The notes: generated by a model not told the origin, from the sequence alone. Positions 51,219 to 63,276 are shown, counted from the stretch's first letter. The stretch: 64,000 bases of DNA from CAVRRZ01 sp963723745 (GCA_963723745.1 CAVRRZ010000001.1:1178001-1242000); one strand, 5' to 3'. Numbers and translations are program-made.

Positions 51219-51554
51219 ATGTTCCCCGGTGGTTCGCCCGACATGGCACAGCTGCTCCAGCAGGCGCAGCAGATGCAGCAGGATCTCGCCACGGCGCAGG
51301 CCGAGCTCGCGGAGGCGGAGGTCACCGGCTCGGCCGGCGGCGGACTGGTCACCGCGACCATGACCGGCACCGGCGAGCTGACCGCCGTCACCATCTCGCC
51401 CGAGGCCGTCGACCCCGCCGACATCGAGACGTTGCAGGACCTGGTCGTCGCCGCCGTCCGCGACGCCAAGCGCTCCGCCGACGACCTCACCGCCGCGAAG
51501 ATGGGCCCGGTCACCGGTGGCCTCGGCGGCGGCCTCGGGCTGCCCGGCCTGTAG
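51219..51554 (+). CDS. ybaB: YbaB/EbfC nucleoid-associated protein
   Basis: A 111-residue protein of the YbaB/EbfC family, which binds DNA as a dimer: MAQLLQQAQQMQQDLATAQAE (helix 1), VTGSAGGGLVTATMTGTGEL (beta hairpin), VTISPEAVDPADIETLQDLV and a Gly-rich C-terminus. It lies between dnaX (37 bp upstream) and recR (28 bp downstream), the conserved bacterial order. Start ATG 51219. Confidence 0.93.
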   Translation: MFPGGSPDMAQLLQQAQQMQQDLATAQAELAEAEVTGSAGGGLVTATMTGTGELTAVTISPEAVDPADIETLQDLVVAAVRDAKRSADDLTAAKMGPVTGGLGGGLGLPGL

Positions 51555-51582
51555 GCCGCGGCCCGGGGGATAGAGGAGCACC

Positions 51583-52182
51583 GTGTACGAGGGCGCCGTC
51601 CAGGACCTCATCGACGAACTCGGCCGCCTGCCCGGCGTCGGGCCCAAGAGCGCGCAGCGCATCGCGTTCCACCTGCTCGCGGCCGAGTCCGCCGACGTCG
51701 CCCGGCTGATCGCCGCGCTGACCCGCGTGCAGGAGGAGGTCCGCTTCTGCGTGACCTGCTTCAACGTCGCCGAGGCCGAGCAGTGCCGCATCTGCCGCGA
51801 CCCGCGGCGCACCGACGACGTCATCTGCGTGGTCGAGGAGCCCAAGGACGTCGTGGCCATCGAGCGCACCCGCGAGTTCCGCGGGCGCTACCACGTGCTC
51901 GGCGGCGCGATCAGCCCGATCGAGGGCGTCGGCCCCGACGACCTGCGGGTCAAGGAGCTGATGACCCGGCTGATGAGCGGCACCGTCACCGAGCTGATCA
52001 TCGCCACCGACCCCAACCTCGAGGGTGAGGCGACCGCCGCGTACCTGGCCCGGCTGGTCGGCCCGCTCGGGCTCGCCGTCTCGCGCCTGGCCAGCGGCCT
52101 GCCCGTGGGCGGCGACCTGGAGTACGCCGACGAGGTCACCCTGGGCCGCGCGTTCGAGGGCCGCCGCCGCATCGACGCGTGA
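51583..52182 (+). CDS. recR: Recombination protein RecR
   Basis: A 199-residue RecFOR-pathway protein of typical length: helix-hairpin-helix LGRLPGVGPKSAQRIAFHLL, Cys4 zinc finger (FCVTCFNVAEAEQCRIC), Toprim domain (VICVVEEPKDVVAIERT, ATDPNLEGEATAAYLARL) and the C-terminal ASGLPVGGDLEYADEVTLGRA Walker-B-like tail (adjacent blocks). GTG 51583 follows AGAGGAGC. A 32-bp perfect palindrome 147 bp downstream may terminate the dnaX-ybaB-recR operon. Confidence 0.96.
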   Translation: MYEGAVQDLIDELGRLPGVGPKSAQRIAFHLLAAESADVARLIAALTRVQEEVRFCVTCFNVAEAEQCRICRDPRRTDDVICVVEEPKDVVAIERTREFRGRYHVLGGAISPIEGVGPDDLRVKELMTRLMSGTVTELIIATDPNLEGEATAAYLARLVGPLGLAVSRLASGLPVGGDLEYADEVTLGRAFEGRRRIDA

Positions 52183-52577
52183 CGACAGCCCCGGGAGCAT
52201 CGCAGCGAGGGACGAGCGAGGAGCGGACCGGGGCGCGGAGTCACGCCGCAGGTATCGCGTAGGGCCCACTCCGATCGGCGCCGCCGCTCCTGCCCCCCGT
52301 CGTCGGCCCGCTCTCGCGCCGTTGCCTGCGTTCTTGCGCGCGTGCACGCGCGCAAGAACGAGGGAAGCCGCGCGACGGTCGAGGATGCGAGGTCGCCGTC
52401 TCCCGCAGGTCACGAACTGGTGTCGATGCATCCGCGGGCCGATGTGCCGGGTGAGGCGTCGTCCTAGGGTCCGGTGAACATCCGTCGACGTTCCGGAATC
52501 GCAAGTTCCCGGCGTCCGCGGCCGTCCGCTCCGGAGCATGTCCGGACCGAGGACCGAAAGAAGGCAGGTTTTCCGCG
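52183..52577. other. Intergenic region with a 32-bp perfect palindrome and a promoter-like site
   Basis: No gene is seen. At 52329-52360 there is a perfect 32-bp palindrome without spacer, centred on GCGTGCACGC with CGTTCTTG/CAAGAACG ends, probably a terminator for the recR operon. TAGGGT at 52465-52470, with a weak TGTGCC 16 nt before it, is a possible promoter for the peptide importer operon starting at 52578. Confidence 0.55.
52329..52360. terminator. 32-bp perfect palindrome downstream of recR
   Basis: The arms CGTTCTTGCGCGCGTG and CACGCGCGCAAGAACG abut directly, so a hairpin would need to open a few central pairs to form a loop. No T-tract follows. Perfect symmetry also allows cruciform extrusion or protein binding. 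Confidence 0.7.
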
Positions 52578-54288
52578 ATGCAGCGTCGTACCAGTCGCGT
52601 GCTCGCCGCCACGGCGGCCACGCTGACCGCAGTCACCCTGAGTGCCTGCGCTTCCAGTGACCGGGAATCCGACGAAGAGGACGGCAGTGGCGGCGGTGAA
52701 GCCCAGCAGGGCGGCACCCTCGTCTTTGGCGCCACGGCAGACCCGTCCAACCTCGACCCGGCGTTCGCCAGCGACGGTGAGACGTTCCGCGTCCTCCGGC
52801 AGGTCTTCGAGGGGCTGCTCACCACCGAGCCGGGCGGCGTGGAGGCCGTGCCCGGCCTGGCCGAGGACTACGAGGTGAGCGAGGACGCCCTCGAGTACAC
52901 CTTCACCCTGCAGGAGGGCGTGACCTTCCACGACGGCACGGATTTCAACGCCGATGCCGTGTGCTTCAACTTCGACCGATGGCACAACTTCACCGGTCTG
53001 GCCCAGAGCCCCAGCGCCTCGTACTACTACCAGGCGGTCTTCGGCGGCTTCGCCGACAGCGACGACCCCGGCATCTACGAGAGCTGCGAGGCGGTCGACG
53101 AGACGACCGCCGTGATCCGGCTGAACCGGGTCACCTCCAAGTTCCCGGCCGCCCTCACGCTGCCGGCCTTCTCGATGCAGAGCCCGACGGCGCTGCAGGA
53201 GTACGACGCCGACAACCTGTCAGGCAGCGAGGAGGCCTTCACCTACTCGGAGTACGGGCTCGAGCCACCCGACCGGCACCGGCCCGTTCGTGTTCGAGAG
53301 CTGGGACCGCGGCGACGGTGAGGTCACCATCGTCCGCAACGAGGACTACTGGGGCGAGCCGGCGCTGCTCGACGAGATCATCTTCCGATCGATCGCCGAC
53401 TCGAACACCCGCCGTCAGGAGCTCCAGTCGGGCGCGCTCGACGCCTACGACTTCGTGGCCCCCGCGGACTACGAGACCCTCGAGGGCGAGGGCGCCCAGG
53501 TGCTGGTGCGTGACCCGTTCAACATCCTCTACCTGGCGATCAACAACGGGAACGTCGAAGGCAGCAATGCCAACCCGGCACTGCAGGACGAGCGGGTGCG
53601 GCAGGCGATCGCGCACGCGATCGACCGGGAGACGATTGTCAACTCGCTGCTCCCCGAGGGCGCGGAGGTGGCCACCCAGCACATGCCGCCGACGGTGGAC
53701 GGCTGGGCCGAGGACGTGACCACCTACGACTACGACCCGGAGCGGGCGCGGGAGCTGCTGGCCGAGGCCGGCCAGGAGGACCTGACGTTGCGGTTCTTCT
53801 ACCCGACCGACGTCGTGCGGCCGTACCTGCCGGACGCGGCGGCGATGTTCCAGGTCATCAGCGAGGACCTGCAGGAGGTCGGGATCACGATCGAGCCGAC
53901 CGCGCTGCAGTGGAGTCCGGACTACCTGCAGGCCGTGCAGGCCGCCCAGGCGGACATCCACCTGCTCGGCTGGACCGGTGACTACAACGACGCCTACAAC
54001 TTCATCGGCACGTTCTTCGCCGAGGACCAGAACGACCAGGCCAAGGAGGAGTTCGGCGCCTTCAGTGCACCGGAGATCTTCGACGTGCTGGCCGAGGCCG
54101 ACGCCGAGCCCGACCCGGCGAACCGGACCGAGCTCTACCAGGAGGCCAATCGGCTGATCATGGAGTTCCTGCCGGCCATCCCGATCTCGCACTCCCCGCC
54201 GGGCCTCGTGGTGGCGGAGAACGTCCAGGGCCTCGAGCCCAGCCCGCTGACGGCCGAGGACTTCGTGACGGTCTACCTGGCGGACTGA
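52578..54288 (+). CDS. Peptide/nickel ABC transporter substrate-binding lipoprotein (one frameshift)
   Basis: Family 5 solute-binding lipoprotein of ~570 residues: signal peptide with lipobox TLSAC (Cys24), a Glu/Gly-rich linker, then GGTLVFGATADPSNLDPAFA, TFTLQEGVTFHDGTDFNADA, ATRIRLNRV-like VIRLNRVTSKFPAAL, (shift near 53265) PTGTGPFVFESWDRGDGEV, VRQAIAHAIDRETIVNSLL, AEAGQEDLTLRFFYPTDV and the C-terminal PAIPISHSPPGLVVAENVQG. It captures peptides or similar cations outside the membrane for the downstream permeases. One extra C in GAGCCACC explains the shift. A stable hairpin follows the gene before the permease genes. Confidence 0.9.
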
Positions 54289-54303
54289 GTCACCGTCTCC
54301 CGA

Positions 54304-54341
54304 CCGCGCCGGCGGTGGCAGGATCGCCACCGCCGGCGCGG
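54304..54341 (+). terminator. Intercistronic hairpin after the binding-protein gene
   Basis: CCGCGCCGGCGGTGG (54304-54318) and CCACCGCCGGCGCGG (54327-54341) form a perfect 15-bp stem with an 8-nt loop, 15 bp after the binding-protein stop and 68 bp before the permease start. Such stems commonly protect the upstream mRNA or attenuate transcription, so that more binding protein than permease is made. Confidence 0.75.
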
Positions 54342-54409
54342 CCGCCGGTGCCCGGCATGTCGGCCCTGCCGGTCGGACACCGTCGTCTGCGAAAGGCTGA
54401 CCCGAACGC

Positions 54410-55414
54410 GTGCTCCGCTTCATCGTCCGGCGGCTGCTCCAGCTGATCCCGATCCTGCTGGGCCTGTCCGTCCTGCTCTTCGCCTGGCTGCGGGCGCTCC
54501 CGGGGGGCCCGGCCCAGGCCGCGCTCGGTGAGCGCGCGACCCCTGAGGCGATCGAGCAGTACAACGAGCTGTTCGGCCTCGACCAGCCGCTCTACGTGCA
54601 GTACCTGCGGTTCCTCGGCCGGGCGATCACCCTCGACTTCGGCAACTCGACCCAGTACGGACGGCCGGTCACCGACGTCTTCCTCGAGCGCTTCCCGGGC
54701 ACCATCGAGCTGACGATCGTCGCGATGATGTTCGCGATCGGCATCGGCATCCCGCTGGGCTACTTCGCCGCCCGCCGGTACGGCAGCTTCCTCGACTCGG
54801 CGTCGGTCATCGGCTCGCTGCTCGGCGTCGCCATCCCGGTCTTCTTCCTCGCCTACCTGCTCCGGCTGCTGTTCGCCGTCGAGCTCGGCTGGCTGCCCGG
54901 CTCCGGCCGGCAGGACGTGCGCATCGACGCCACCCGCGTCACGAACTTCTACGTGCTCGACGGGATCCTGACCCGGGAGTGGGACGCCGCCTGGGACGCG
55001 TTCCTGCACCTGATCCTGCCGGCGATCGCCCTCGGCACGATCCCGCTGGCGATCATCGTCCGGATCACCCGCGCCTCGGTGCTCGACGTGGTCAACGAGG
55101 ACTACGTCCGGACGGCGAACGCCAAGGGCCTGGCGACGTCGACGGTGCGGCGGCGGCACATCATCCGCAACGCTCTGCTGCCCGTCGTCACGACGATCGG
55201 CCTCTACACCGGCCTCCTGCTCTCCGGTGCCGTCCTCACCGAGACCGTCTTCGCGTTCGGCGGTGTGGGCCTGGCCCTGCGCGACGCGATCACCTACCGC
55301 GACTACGCGGTGCTCCAAGGCTTCGTGCTCCTGCTCGCCGTCGTCTACGTGCTGGTGAACCTGCTGGTCGACATCTCCTACGGCCTGCTCGACCCCCGGG
55401 TGCGCGTCAGATGA
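54410..55414 (+). CDS. ABC transporter permease, DppB/OppB type
   Basis: A 334-residue inner-membrane permease with six helices: opening FIVRRLLQLIPILLGLSVLL (typical of OppB), the GRPVTDVFLERFPGTIELTI segment and the EAA loop near DYVRTANAKGLATSTVRRRH, followed by LLSGAVLTETVFAFGGVGLA. It forms the channel with the next gene product. GTG 54410 is the start. The gap to the next gene is 31 bp. Confidence 0.94.
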   Translation: MLRFIVRRLLQLIPILLGLSVLLFAWLRALPGGPAQAALGERATPEAIEQYNELFGLDQPLYVQYLRFLGRAITLDFGNSTQYGRPVTDVFLERFPGTIELTIVAMMFAIGIGIPLGYFAARRYGSFLDSASVIGSLLGVAIPVFFLAYLLRLLFAVELGWLPGSGRQDVRIDATRVTNFYVLDGILTREWDAAWDAFLHLILPAIALGTIPLAIIVRITRASVLDVVNEDYVRTANAKGLATSTVRRRHIIRNALLPVVTTIGLYTGLLLSGAVLTETVFAFGGVGLALRDAITYRDYAVLQGFVLLLAVVYVLVNLLVDISYGLLDPRVRVR

Positions 55415-55445
55415 GCGCGCCAATCGGACCAGTGGGGGGAGCCCG

Positions 55446-56387
55446 ATGACCTCCCTCGGACAGGGCAAGCGGGACCGGATCGACGCCCTCGCCGCCACCG
55501 CGGGACAGGTGCCGGCGGGCGAGGCGGGGCTCTCGCTCACCCGCAGCGCCATCCGCCGGCTCCGCCGCGACCCGGTCGCCCTCCTCGGCGCCGCCATCGT
55601 GGGGCTGTTCCTGGTGGTGGCCATCTTCGCGCCGCTGCTGGCGCCGAAGGACCCGCTCGCCCAGTACCTGCTCTCCGAGATCCGCCCCGGTTACATCCCC
55701 GGCCCGCAGGAGGGCTTCCCGCTCGGGGTGGACAACCTCGGCCGGGACCTGCTCTCCCGCCTGATCTACGGGTCGCGCCAGTCCCTGCTCATCGGGGTCG
55801 TCAGCACGGTGCTCGGACTCGTCGTCGGCATGACGCTCGGCATCATCGCCGGCGCGTTCGGCGGCTGGGTGGACACCGTGATCATGCGGTTCGTCGACAT
55901 CCTGCTGTCGATCCCCGGCCTGCTGATGGCCATCTCGGTCTCGGTGCTGCTGGGCGCCAACCAGTACGCGCTGATGATCGCGATCGCGGTCACCCAGGTG
56001 CCGATCTTCGCCCGCCTGCTGCGCGGGTCGATGCTCGTCCAACGGCAGAGCGACTACGCCGTCGCCGCCCAGGCGCTCGGGGTGAAGAAGGCGCGGATCG
56101 TGCTGGGGCACGTGCTGCCCAACTCGCTGTCGCCGGTCATCGTCCAGGCGACGCTGTCGCTGGCCACGGCGATCATCGAGGCCGCGGCGCTGTCGTTCCT
56201 CGGTCTGGGCGACCCCGACCTCGCCCGGCCCGAGTGGGGGGCCATGCTGGCCAGCGCCCAGTCGTTCCTGTCCGTGCGCCCCGCGCTCGCCGTCTGGCCG
56301 GCCCTGTGCATCATCGTCGTCGCGCTCGGATTCACGTTGTTCGGGGAGCGGCTGCGCGAGGCGCTCGACCCGAAGTTCCGGAGGTGA
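55446..56387 (+). CDS. ABC transporter permease, DppC/OppC type
   Basis: A 313-residue permease with six helices: an OppC-type N-terminal extension, RRDPVALLGAAIVGLFLVVA, HPLG-like FPLGVDNLGRDLLSRLIYGS, VDILLSIPGLLMAISVSVLL, the EAA loop YAVAAQALGVKKARIVLGHV and AALSFLGLGDPDLARPEWGA. It pairs with the preceding permease. The stop lies 5 bp before the chosen start of the ATPase gene, and overlaps an alternative GTG at 56384. Confidence 0.94.
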   Translation: MTSLGQGKRDRIDALAATAGQVPAGEAGLSLTRSAIRRLRRDPVALLGAAIVGLFLVVAIFAPLLAPKDPLAQYLLSEIRPGYIPGPQEGFPLGVDNLGRDLLSRLIYGSRQSLLIGVVSTVLGLVVGMTLGIIAGAFGGWVDTVIMRFVDILLSIPGLLMAISVSVLLGANQYALMIAIAVTQVPIFARLLRGSMLVQRQSDYAVAAQALGVKKARIVLGHVLPNSLSPVIVQATLSLATAIIEAAALSFLGLGDPDLARPEWGAMLASAQSFLSVRPALAVWPALCIIVVALGFTLFGERLREALDPKFRR

Positions 56388-56392
56388 GCGGC

Positions 56393-58618
<2,226 letters not shown>

Positions 58619-58655
58619 GCGGCTGCTCCTCGACGACGACGACGTCGTCCCCACG

Positions 58656-58678
58656 CCGCAGCGGGGGAACCCCTGCGG
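58656..58678 (+). terminator. Hairpin after the peptide importer operon
   Basis: CCGCA-gc-GGGG and CCCC-TGCGG form a 9-bp stem with a 2-nt bulge and a 3-nt loop, 37 bp after the last ATPase stop. TAGGGT at 58735-58740 further on is a possible -10 box for the next gene. Confidence 0.5.
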
Positions 58679-58771
58679 TCCGTCGGTGATCCACAGGCGC
58701 GGACTCCTCCCGGCCCGGGACGGCGTTGTCTGGCTAGGGTCGTCATCATTCCGTCCCGCCTGGAGGTTCTC

Positions 58772-60730
58772 GTGCGCCGGCTGTCCGTCGTCCTGGGGCT
58801 GCTCGCGCTCCTCGTCGTGACCGGAGGGTCGGCGGCCGCGGTCGAGCCGTTCTTCCTCGACGACCAGATCACCGACGAGGTGGGGGTGCTCGAGGGCGAG
58901 GAGGCGCGCGTCGAGGACGCGCTCGAGCAGCTGCGCACCGAGGAGAACATCCAGCTCTTCGTCGTGTTCGTCGACAGCTTCGACGGCGTCAGCGGCGACG
59001 ACTGGGCCGAGGAGACGTTCGAGCTGTCCCAGATGGGCGGCAACGACGGGCTGCTCGCCGTCGCCGTCGACGACCGCGCCTACGGCTACAAGAACCCCGA
59101 CACGTCGTCCCTCTCCGACGACGAGGTGCAGCAGCTGGCCACCTCGGAGGTCGAGCCGCTGTTCGCGGAGGGCGACTGGGCCGGTGGCGTGGTGGCGCTG
59201 GCCGACGGGCTGCGCGGCGAGGGCGGCTCCGGTGGCGGGAGCGGCGGCGGCGCGGCGCTGCTCGTCGTCGGCGGCATCGCCGCGGTCGGTGGCGGCGCCT
59301 ACCTGGTCAGCCGCAACCGCCGGAAGAAGGCGCTGGCGGCGCCGCCGGTGCAGCGGCTGGAGAAGCCGGACCCGCACGAGGGCGTCCCGACCGAGCAGCT
59401 CCAGTTCCGGGCCAGCAGCGCGCTGCTCGAGCTGGACGAGGCGGTCAAGACCTCCCAGCTCGACCTCGACTTCGCCCGCGCCCAGTACGGCGAGGAGGCG
59501 GTCGCCGGGTTCGACGGCGCCCTCGCCGCGTCCCAGTCGGAGCTGTCGCAGGCCTTCACCCTGCGCCAGGAGCTCGACGACGACATCCCCGAGGACGAGC
59601 CCACCACCCGCCGGATGCTCGCCGAGATCCTGACCCTCACCGGGTCGGCCGCGGGCCGGCTCGACGAGCAGGCCGGGGCGTTCAAGGAGCTGCGCGACCT
59701 CGAGCACAACGCCCCGGCGGTGCTCGACGGCGTCGAGGCGCGCATCGCCGAGTTGCGCGGCCGGCTGACCGAGGAGGAGCAGCGACTGCGCGGGATGCAG
59801 CAGGCCTACGCCGGGTCCGCGGTCGCCTCGGTGGCCGACAACGTCACCGAGGCGCGGGCCCGGCTGGACGCCGCCGAGGTCGAGGCGCGGGAGGCCCGTG
59901 CCGAACTGGCCGCGGGCGACACCGGCGCCGCGGTCGGTGACATCCGGGCCGCCGAGGACGCGGTTGCGCAGTCGGCCACCCTGCTCGACGGCATCGGGCG
60001 GCTGGCGCGCGACCTCGAGGAGGCGGCCGGCCGGGTCGCGGCGGTCCGCGCCGAGACGGAGAAGGACCTCGCCGAGGCGCGCGCGCTGGTCGCGGCGGGT
60101 GACCGGACCGGGCTGGACCCGCAGATCTCCCGCGCCGAGTCGGCGCTGTCGGCCGCCGACGCCCTGCTGCGGCCGGTCGACGGCCGGCCCGACCCGCTGG
60201 CGGCGCTGACCCGGCTCGAGGAGGCCGACATCGCCCTCGAGCAGGCGCTGAGCGTCGCCCGCGACTTCCAGACCCGCACCAGGCGGGCCGTCGAGGCGCT
60301 CGACCAGGCCGTGCTGACCGCGCGGTCGACGATCGCCGCGGCCGGCGACTACATCAACACCCGCCGCGGGGCGGTCGGCCCGGAGGCCCGTACCCGGCTG
60401 GCCGAGGCGGGCCGGCACCTCGACCTCGCCGTGCAGCTCGGGAACGACGACCCGGTGCGGGCCCTGCGCGAGGCGCAGCAGGCGGCCTCGATGGCCCAGC
60501 ACGCGCTCCGGCTGGCGCAGGAGGACGTGAACCGGTGGTCACCGCCGGGCATGGGCGGCGGTTACGGCGGCGGTCACCGCCGCGGCGGTGTGGACGTCGG
60601 CAGCCTCGTGCTCGGCGGCATCCTCTTCGGCGGGGGCGGCGGCTTCGGTGGGGGCGGCGGCTTCGGCGGCGGGGGCTTCGGTGGCGGCGGCGGCGGTGGG
60701 GGCGGGGGCTTCGGCGGCGGCCGGTTCTAG
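58772..60730 (+). CDS. TPM-domain membrane protein with long coiled-coil and Gly-rich tail
   Basis: A 652-residue protein: signal peptide (SVVLGLLALLVVTGGSAAA), an extracytoplasmic TPM (TPM_phosphatase, DUF477) domain at ~30-145 (ITDEVGVLEGEEARVEDAL, NDGLLAVAVDDRAYGY), a Gly/Ser linker, one helix (AALLVVGGIAAVGGGAYLV) and a ~400-residue cytoplasmic region of long Ala/Glu/Arg heptads (ARARLDAAEVEAREARAELA). The end is almost pure Gly/Phe (GGGFGGGGGFGG). TPM domains occur in envelope repair and photosystem II assembly proteins; the role of this actinobacterial form is not established. GTG 58772 follows GGAGG. Confidence 0.87.
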   Translation: MRRLSVVLGLLALLVVTGGSAAAVEPFFLDDQITDEVGVLEGEEARVEDALEQLRTEENIQLFVVFVDSFDGVSGDDWAEETFELSQMGGNDGLLAVAVDDRAYGYKNPDTSSLSDDEVQQLATSEVEPLFAEGDWAGGVVALADGLRGEGGSGGGSGGGAALLVVGGIAAVGGGAYLVSRNRRKKALAAPPVQRLEKPDPHEGVPTEQLQFRASSALLELDEAVKTSQLDLDFARAQYGEEAVAGFDGALAASQSELSQAFTLRQELDDDIPEDEPTTRRMLAEILTLTGSAAGRLDEQAGAFKELRDLEHNAPAVLDGVEARIAELRGRLTEEEQRLRGMQQAYAGSAVASVADNVTEARARLDAAEVEAREARAELAAGDTGAAVGDIRAAEDAVAQSATLLDGIGRLARDLEEAAGRVAAVRAETEKDLAEARALVAAGDRTGLDPQISRAESALSAADALLRPVDGRPDPLAALTRLEEADIALEQALSVARDFQTRTRRAVEALDQAVLTARSTIAAAGDYINTRRGAVGPEARTRLAEAGRHLDLAVQLGNDDPVRALREAQQAASMAQHALRLAQEDVNRWSPPGMGGGYGGGHRRGGVDVGSLVLGGILFGGGGGFGGGGGFGGGGFGGGGGGGGGGFGGGRF

Positions 60731-60816
60731 CCCGCGCACGAGCACGAACACCCGCTCATGCGCAGGCACGTGGCCGGCGTGGCGCCGGCGTGCCCGGTGC
60801 CCGTCCCGCCTGCGGC

Positions 60817-61245
60817 TCAGCTGGGCAGCTGCCCGTAGGTGTGCTCGGGGCGGAACCGGACGACGAGCCGGCGGTCGGCGACCATCGCGGCGCGGTACTC
60901 GTCCCAGTCGGGGTGCTCGCCCACGGTGCCGCGGTAGTAGGTGATCAGTTCCTCGACGGTGGCGTCGTGCGGATCCGCGGCCACGGGGGTGAGCTCGGCG
61001 CTGCCCTCGACCGCGACCCAGGTCCAGAAGTCCCTCGACGTGACGTGCAGGGTCACCCGCGGATCGGCCCGCAGGTTCTTCGTCTTGGCGCGGTCGTCGG
61101 TCACCGAGACACGGAACAGCCGCTCCTGCGGGTCGTAGGCGTAGCCGACGTTGGACAGCTGCGGCCGGCCGTTGCCGCGGATCGTGGCCAGCACGCCCCA
61201 GCGGTGCTCGGCGACGAAGGCGAGCATCCGATCGTCGACGGTCAT
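60817..61245 (-). CDS. PPOX-class F420-dependent flavin/deazaflavin-binding protein
   Basis: A 142-residue split-barrel protein: RMLAFVAEHRWGVLATIRGN, RPQLSNVGYAYDPQE, DRAKTKNLRADPRVTLHVTS, WTWVAVEGSAELTP, then WDEYRAAMVADRRLVVRFRP. This is the actinobacterial PPOX class F420-dependent family, which binds the deazaflavin F420 (or FMN) and reduces varied substrates. It starts at ATG 61245, 5 bp after the pirin stop at 61251, and is the last gene of a three-gene minus-strand operon with two pirins, which suggests a shared redox or stress role. Confidence 0.88.
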   Translation of the reverse strand: MTVDDRMLAFVAEHRWGVLATIRGNGRPQLSNVGYAYDPQERLFRVSVTDDRAKTKNLRADPRVTLHVTSRDFWTWVAVEGSAELTPVAADPHDATVEELITYYRGTVGEHPDWDEYRAAMVADRRLVVRFRPEHTYGQLPS

Positions 61246-61250
61246 CGTTC

Positions 61251-62236
61251 TCAGCGCTCCCGTCCGCGGGCCTTGAGCGGCACGGGTGGCAGCGGCGGGG
61301 CCTCCAGCCGGGCGCCGTCGTAGCCGACCACCGCACCGAAGCGGTCGTCCTCGGCGTTCCACTGCTCGGCGTAGGCGGTGATCTCCTCACCGGAGCGGCC
61401 CACGAAGTTCCACCACATGACGATCCGCTCGTCGAACGGCTCGCCGCCGAGCAGCATCAGCCGGGCCGGCCCGCCGTCCGGGGTCGCGGCGGCCCGCACC
61501 CGCAGAGTCCGCCGGCCGGTGCCCAGATAGACCATGGCCCCGGTCGTCAACGGTGCCCCCTCGACGTCGACGGAGCCCGTCGAGGCGAGCAGCCCGTACT
61601 CGAAGTCCGGGTCCAGCGGCAGCTCGACGTCCGAGCCCGGCGCCAGGACGAGGTCGGCGCCGACCAGCGGGGTGTGCGCCGTGGCCGGTGACCGCGCACC
61701 GGCCAAGGTCGCCGACGAGCACGGTCGCGGTCAGTCCGTCGGAGGTGAACGTCGGGCAGCGCGGCGTGGTGCTCGAAGGCCGGGGGCATGTCGCGGACGG
61801 CGTCGGGCAGCACCACCCACAACTGGATGCCGTGCAGGAAGCGCGGATGCGTGGCCGGGGACTGCTCCGAGTGGGCGATCCCCCGGCCGGCCGTCATCAG
61901 CGGCAGCTCGCACGGCCCGAAGGTGACGTCGCTGCCGAGCGAGTCGCGGTGGTGCACCGAGCCCTCGAGCAGCCACGACACCGTCTGCAGCCCGGTGTGC
62001 GGGTGCGGTGGCACCTGCATGCCAGGGGTCGCGGTGACGTCGTCCGGGCCGTAGTGGTCGACGAACGCCCACGCCCCCACGAGCCGCCGGCCGAGCGTCG
62101 GCAGCAACCGCCGCACCCGGGTGCTCTCGCCGAGCAGGACCTCCTTGCCGGGGAGCAGGTCCAGCGCGGGGCCGGCGGTGGTGCCCTCCAGGCCCCCGAG
62201 CTCCCGGGCTGTCGGCCGGCGGTCGAGGTTGCTCAT
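61251..62236 (-). CDS. Pirin family protein (two frameshifts)
   Basis: A bicupin of ~325 residues. The N-terminal pirin domain has the metal ligands in PPHPHTGLQTVSWLLEG (HxH) and MTAGRGIAHSEQ (His), followed by HGIQLWVVLPDAVRDMPPAF. After shifts near 61752 and 61715 the C-terminal pirin domain reads LVGADLVLAPGSDVELPLDP, RLMLLGGEPFDERIVMWWNF and EEITAYAEQWNAED. Pirins are iron proteins, some with quercetin dioxygenase activity; the role here is unknown. ATG 62236 has AAGGGAA upstream. It lies between a second pirin gene and the PPOX gene. Confidence 0.87.
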
Positions 62237-62261
62237 CGGACGTTCCCTTCGTTCCGGAGCC

Positions 62262-63276
62262 CTACTGTGCGCCGTCCTGGCCGGTCTCGCCGCGCACCGT
62301 GCCGTGGGGGACGGGTGACGAGGGGCGTGCTGCCGGGATGCTGCCGAGCCGGCCGGCCTGGAAGTCGCTCGAACGCCTCGATCACCTCGTGCCGGGTGTT
62401 CATGACGAACGGCCCGTACATCGCGATCGGCTCGCGGATCGGCAGGCCGCCGAGGATCACGACGTCCAGGGCCGGCGTCCGCGACTCCTGCCGCATGGCG
62501 CCGTTCACGGTGATCGTGTCGCCGGGGCCGAGCACCGCGAGCTGGCCGGTGCGCACCGGCGCCCCGTCGATGCCGACCGAGCCGGCGCCGGAGAGGACGT
62601 AGACCAGCGCGTTGAAGTCCGGTCGCCAGGGCAGGTCGAGCGTCGCACCGGGGGAGACGGTCGCGTGCACCATCGCCATCGGCGTGTAGGTCGATCCGGG
62701 CCCGGTGAGCCCGCCCACCTCGCCGGCGATGACCCGCAGGAACGCGCCGGCGTCCGGGCTGGCCAGCAGCACCGACTCGTCGGCCCGCAGGTCCTGGTAC
62801 CGCGGCTCGACCCACTTCTGCGCGCGGGGCAGGTTGACCCACAGCTGGAGGCCGTGGAACAGGCCGCCGCTGACCACCAGGTGCTCCGGCGGGCGCTCGA
62901 TGTGCAGCACGCCGCCACCGGCGGTCATCCACTGGGTGTCGCCGTTGGTGATCGAGCCGCCGCCGCCGTGGGAGTCGGCGTGCTCGAAGGTGCCGTCGAT
63001 GATGTAGGTGACGGTCTCGAAGCCGCGGTGCGGGTGCCAGGAGGTGCCCTTCGGCTCGCCCGGGGCGTACTCGACCTCGCCCATCTGGTCCATGTGGATG
63101 AACGGGTCGAGGTCGCGCAGGTCGACGCCGGCGAACGCGCGGCGGACCGGGAAGCCCTCGCCCTCGAAGCCCGACGGTGCCGTGGTCACCGAGCGGGTGC
63201 GGCGGCGCACGGTGCCCGGGGCGGGCAGCGGGACGCGGGGGAGTGTGGTGGTGTCCTCGACGGTCACGGCAGGCAT
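62262..63276 (-). CDS. Pirin family protein (one frameshift near the 3' end)
   Basis: A bicupin of ~337 residues from ATG 63276, preceded by AAGGAGG. It has FIHMDQMGEVEYAPGEPKG, metal ligands in SWHPHRGFETVTYIIDG and MTAGGGVLHIERP, then HGLQLWVNLPRAQKW and a pirin C-terminal domain (LPWRPDFNALVYVLSGAGSV, DVVILGGLPIREPIAMYGPF, MNTRHEVIEAFE). After a shift near 62362 it ends DFQAGRLGSIPAARP and a stop at 62264, 25 bp before the second pirin start. The two pirins differ substantially and are not a recent duplication. First gene of the pirin-pirin-PPOX operon. Confidence 0.88.
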
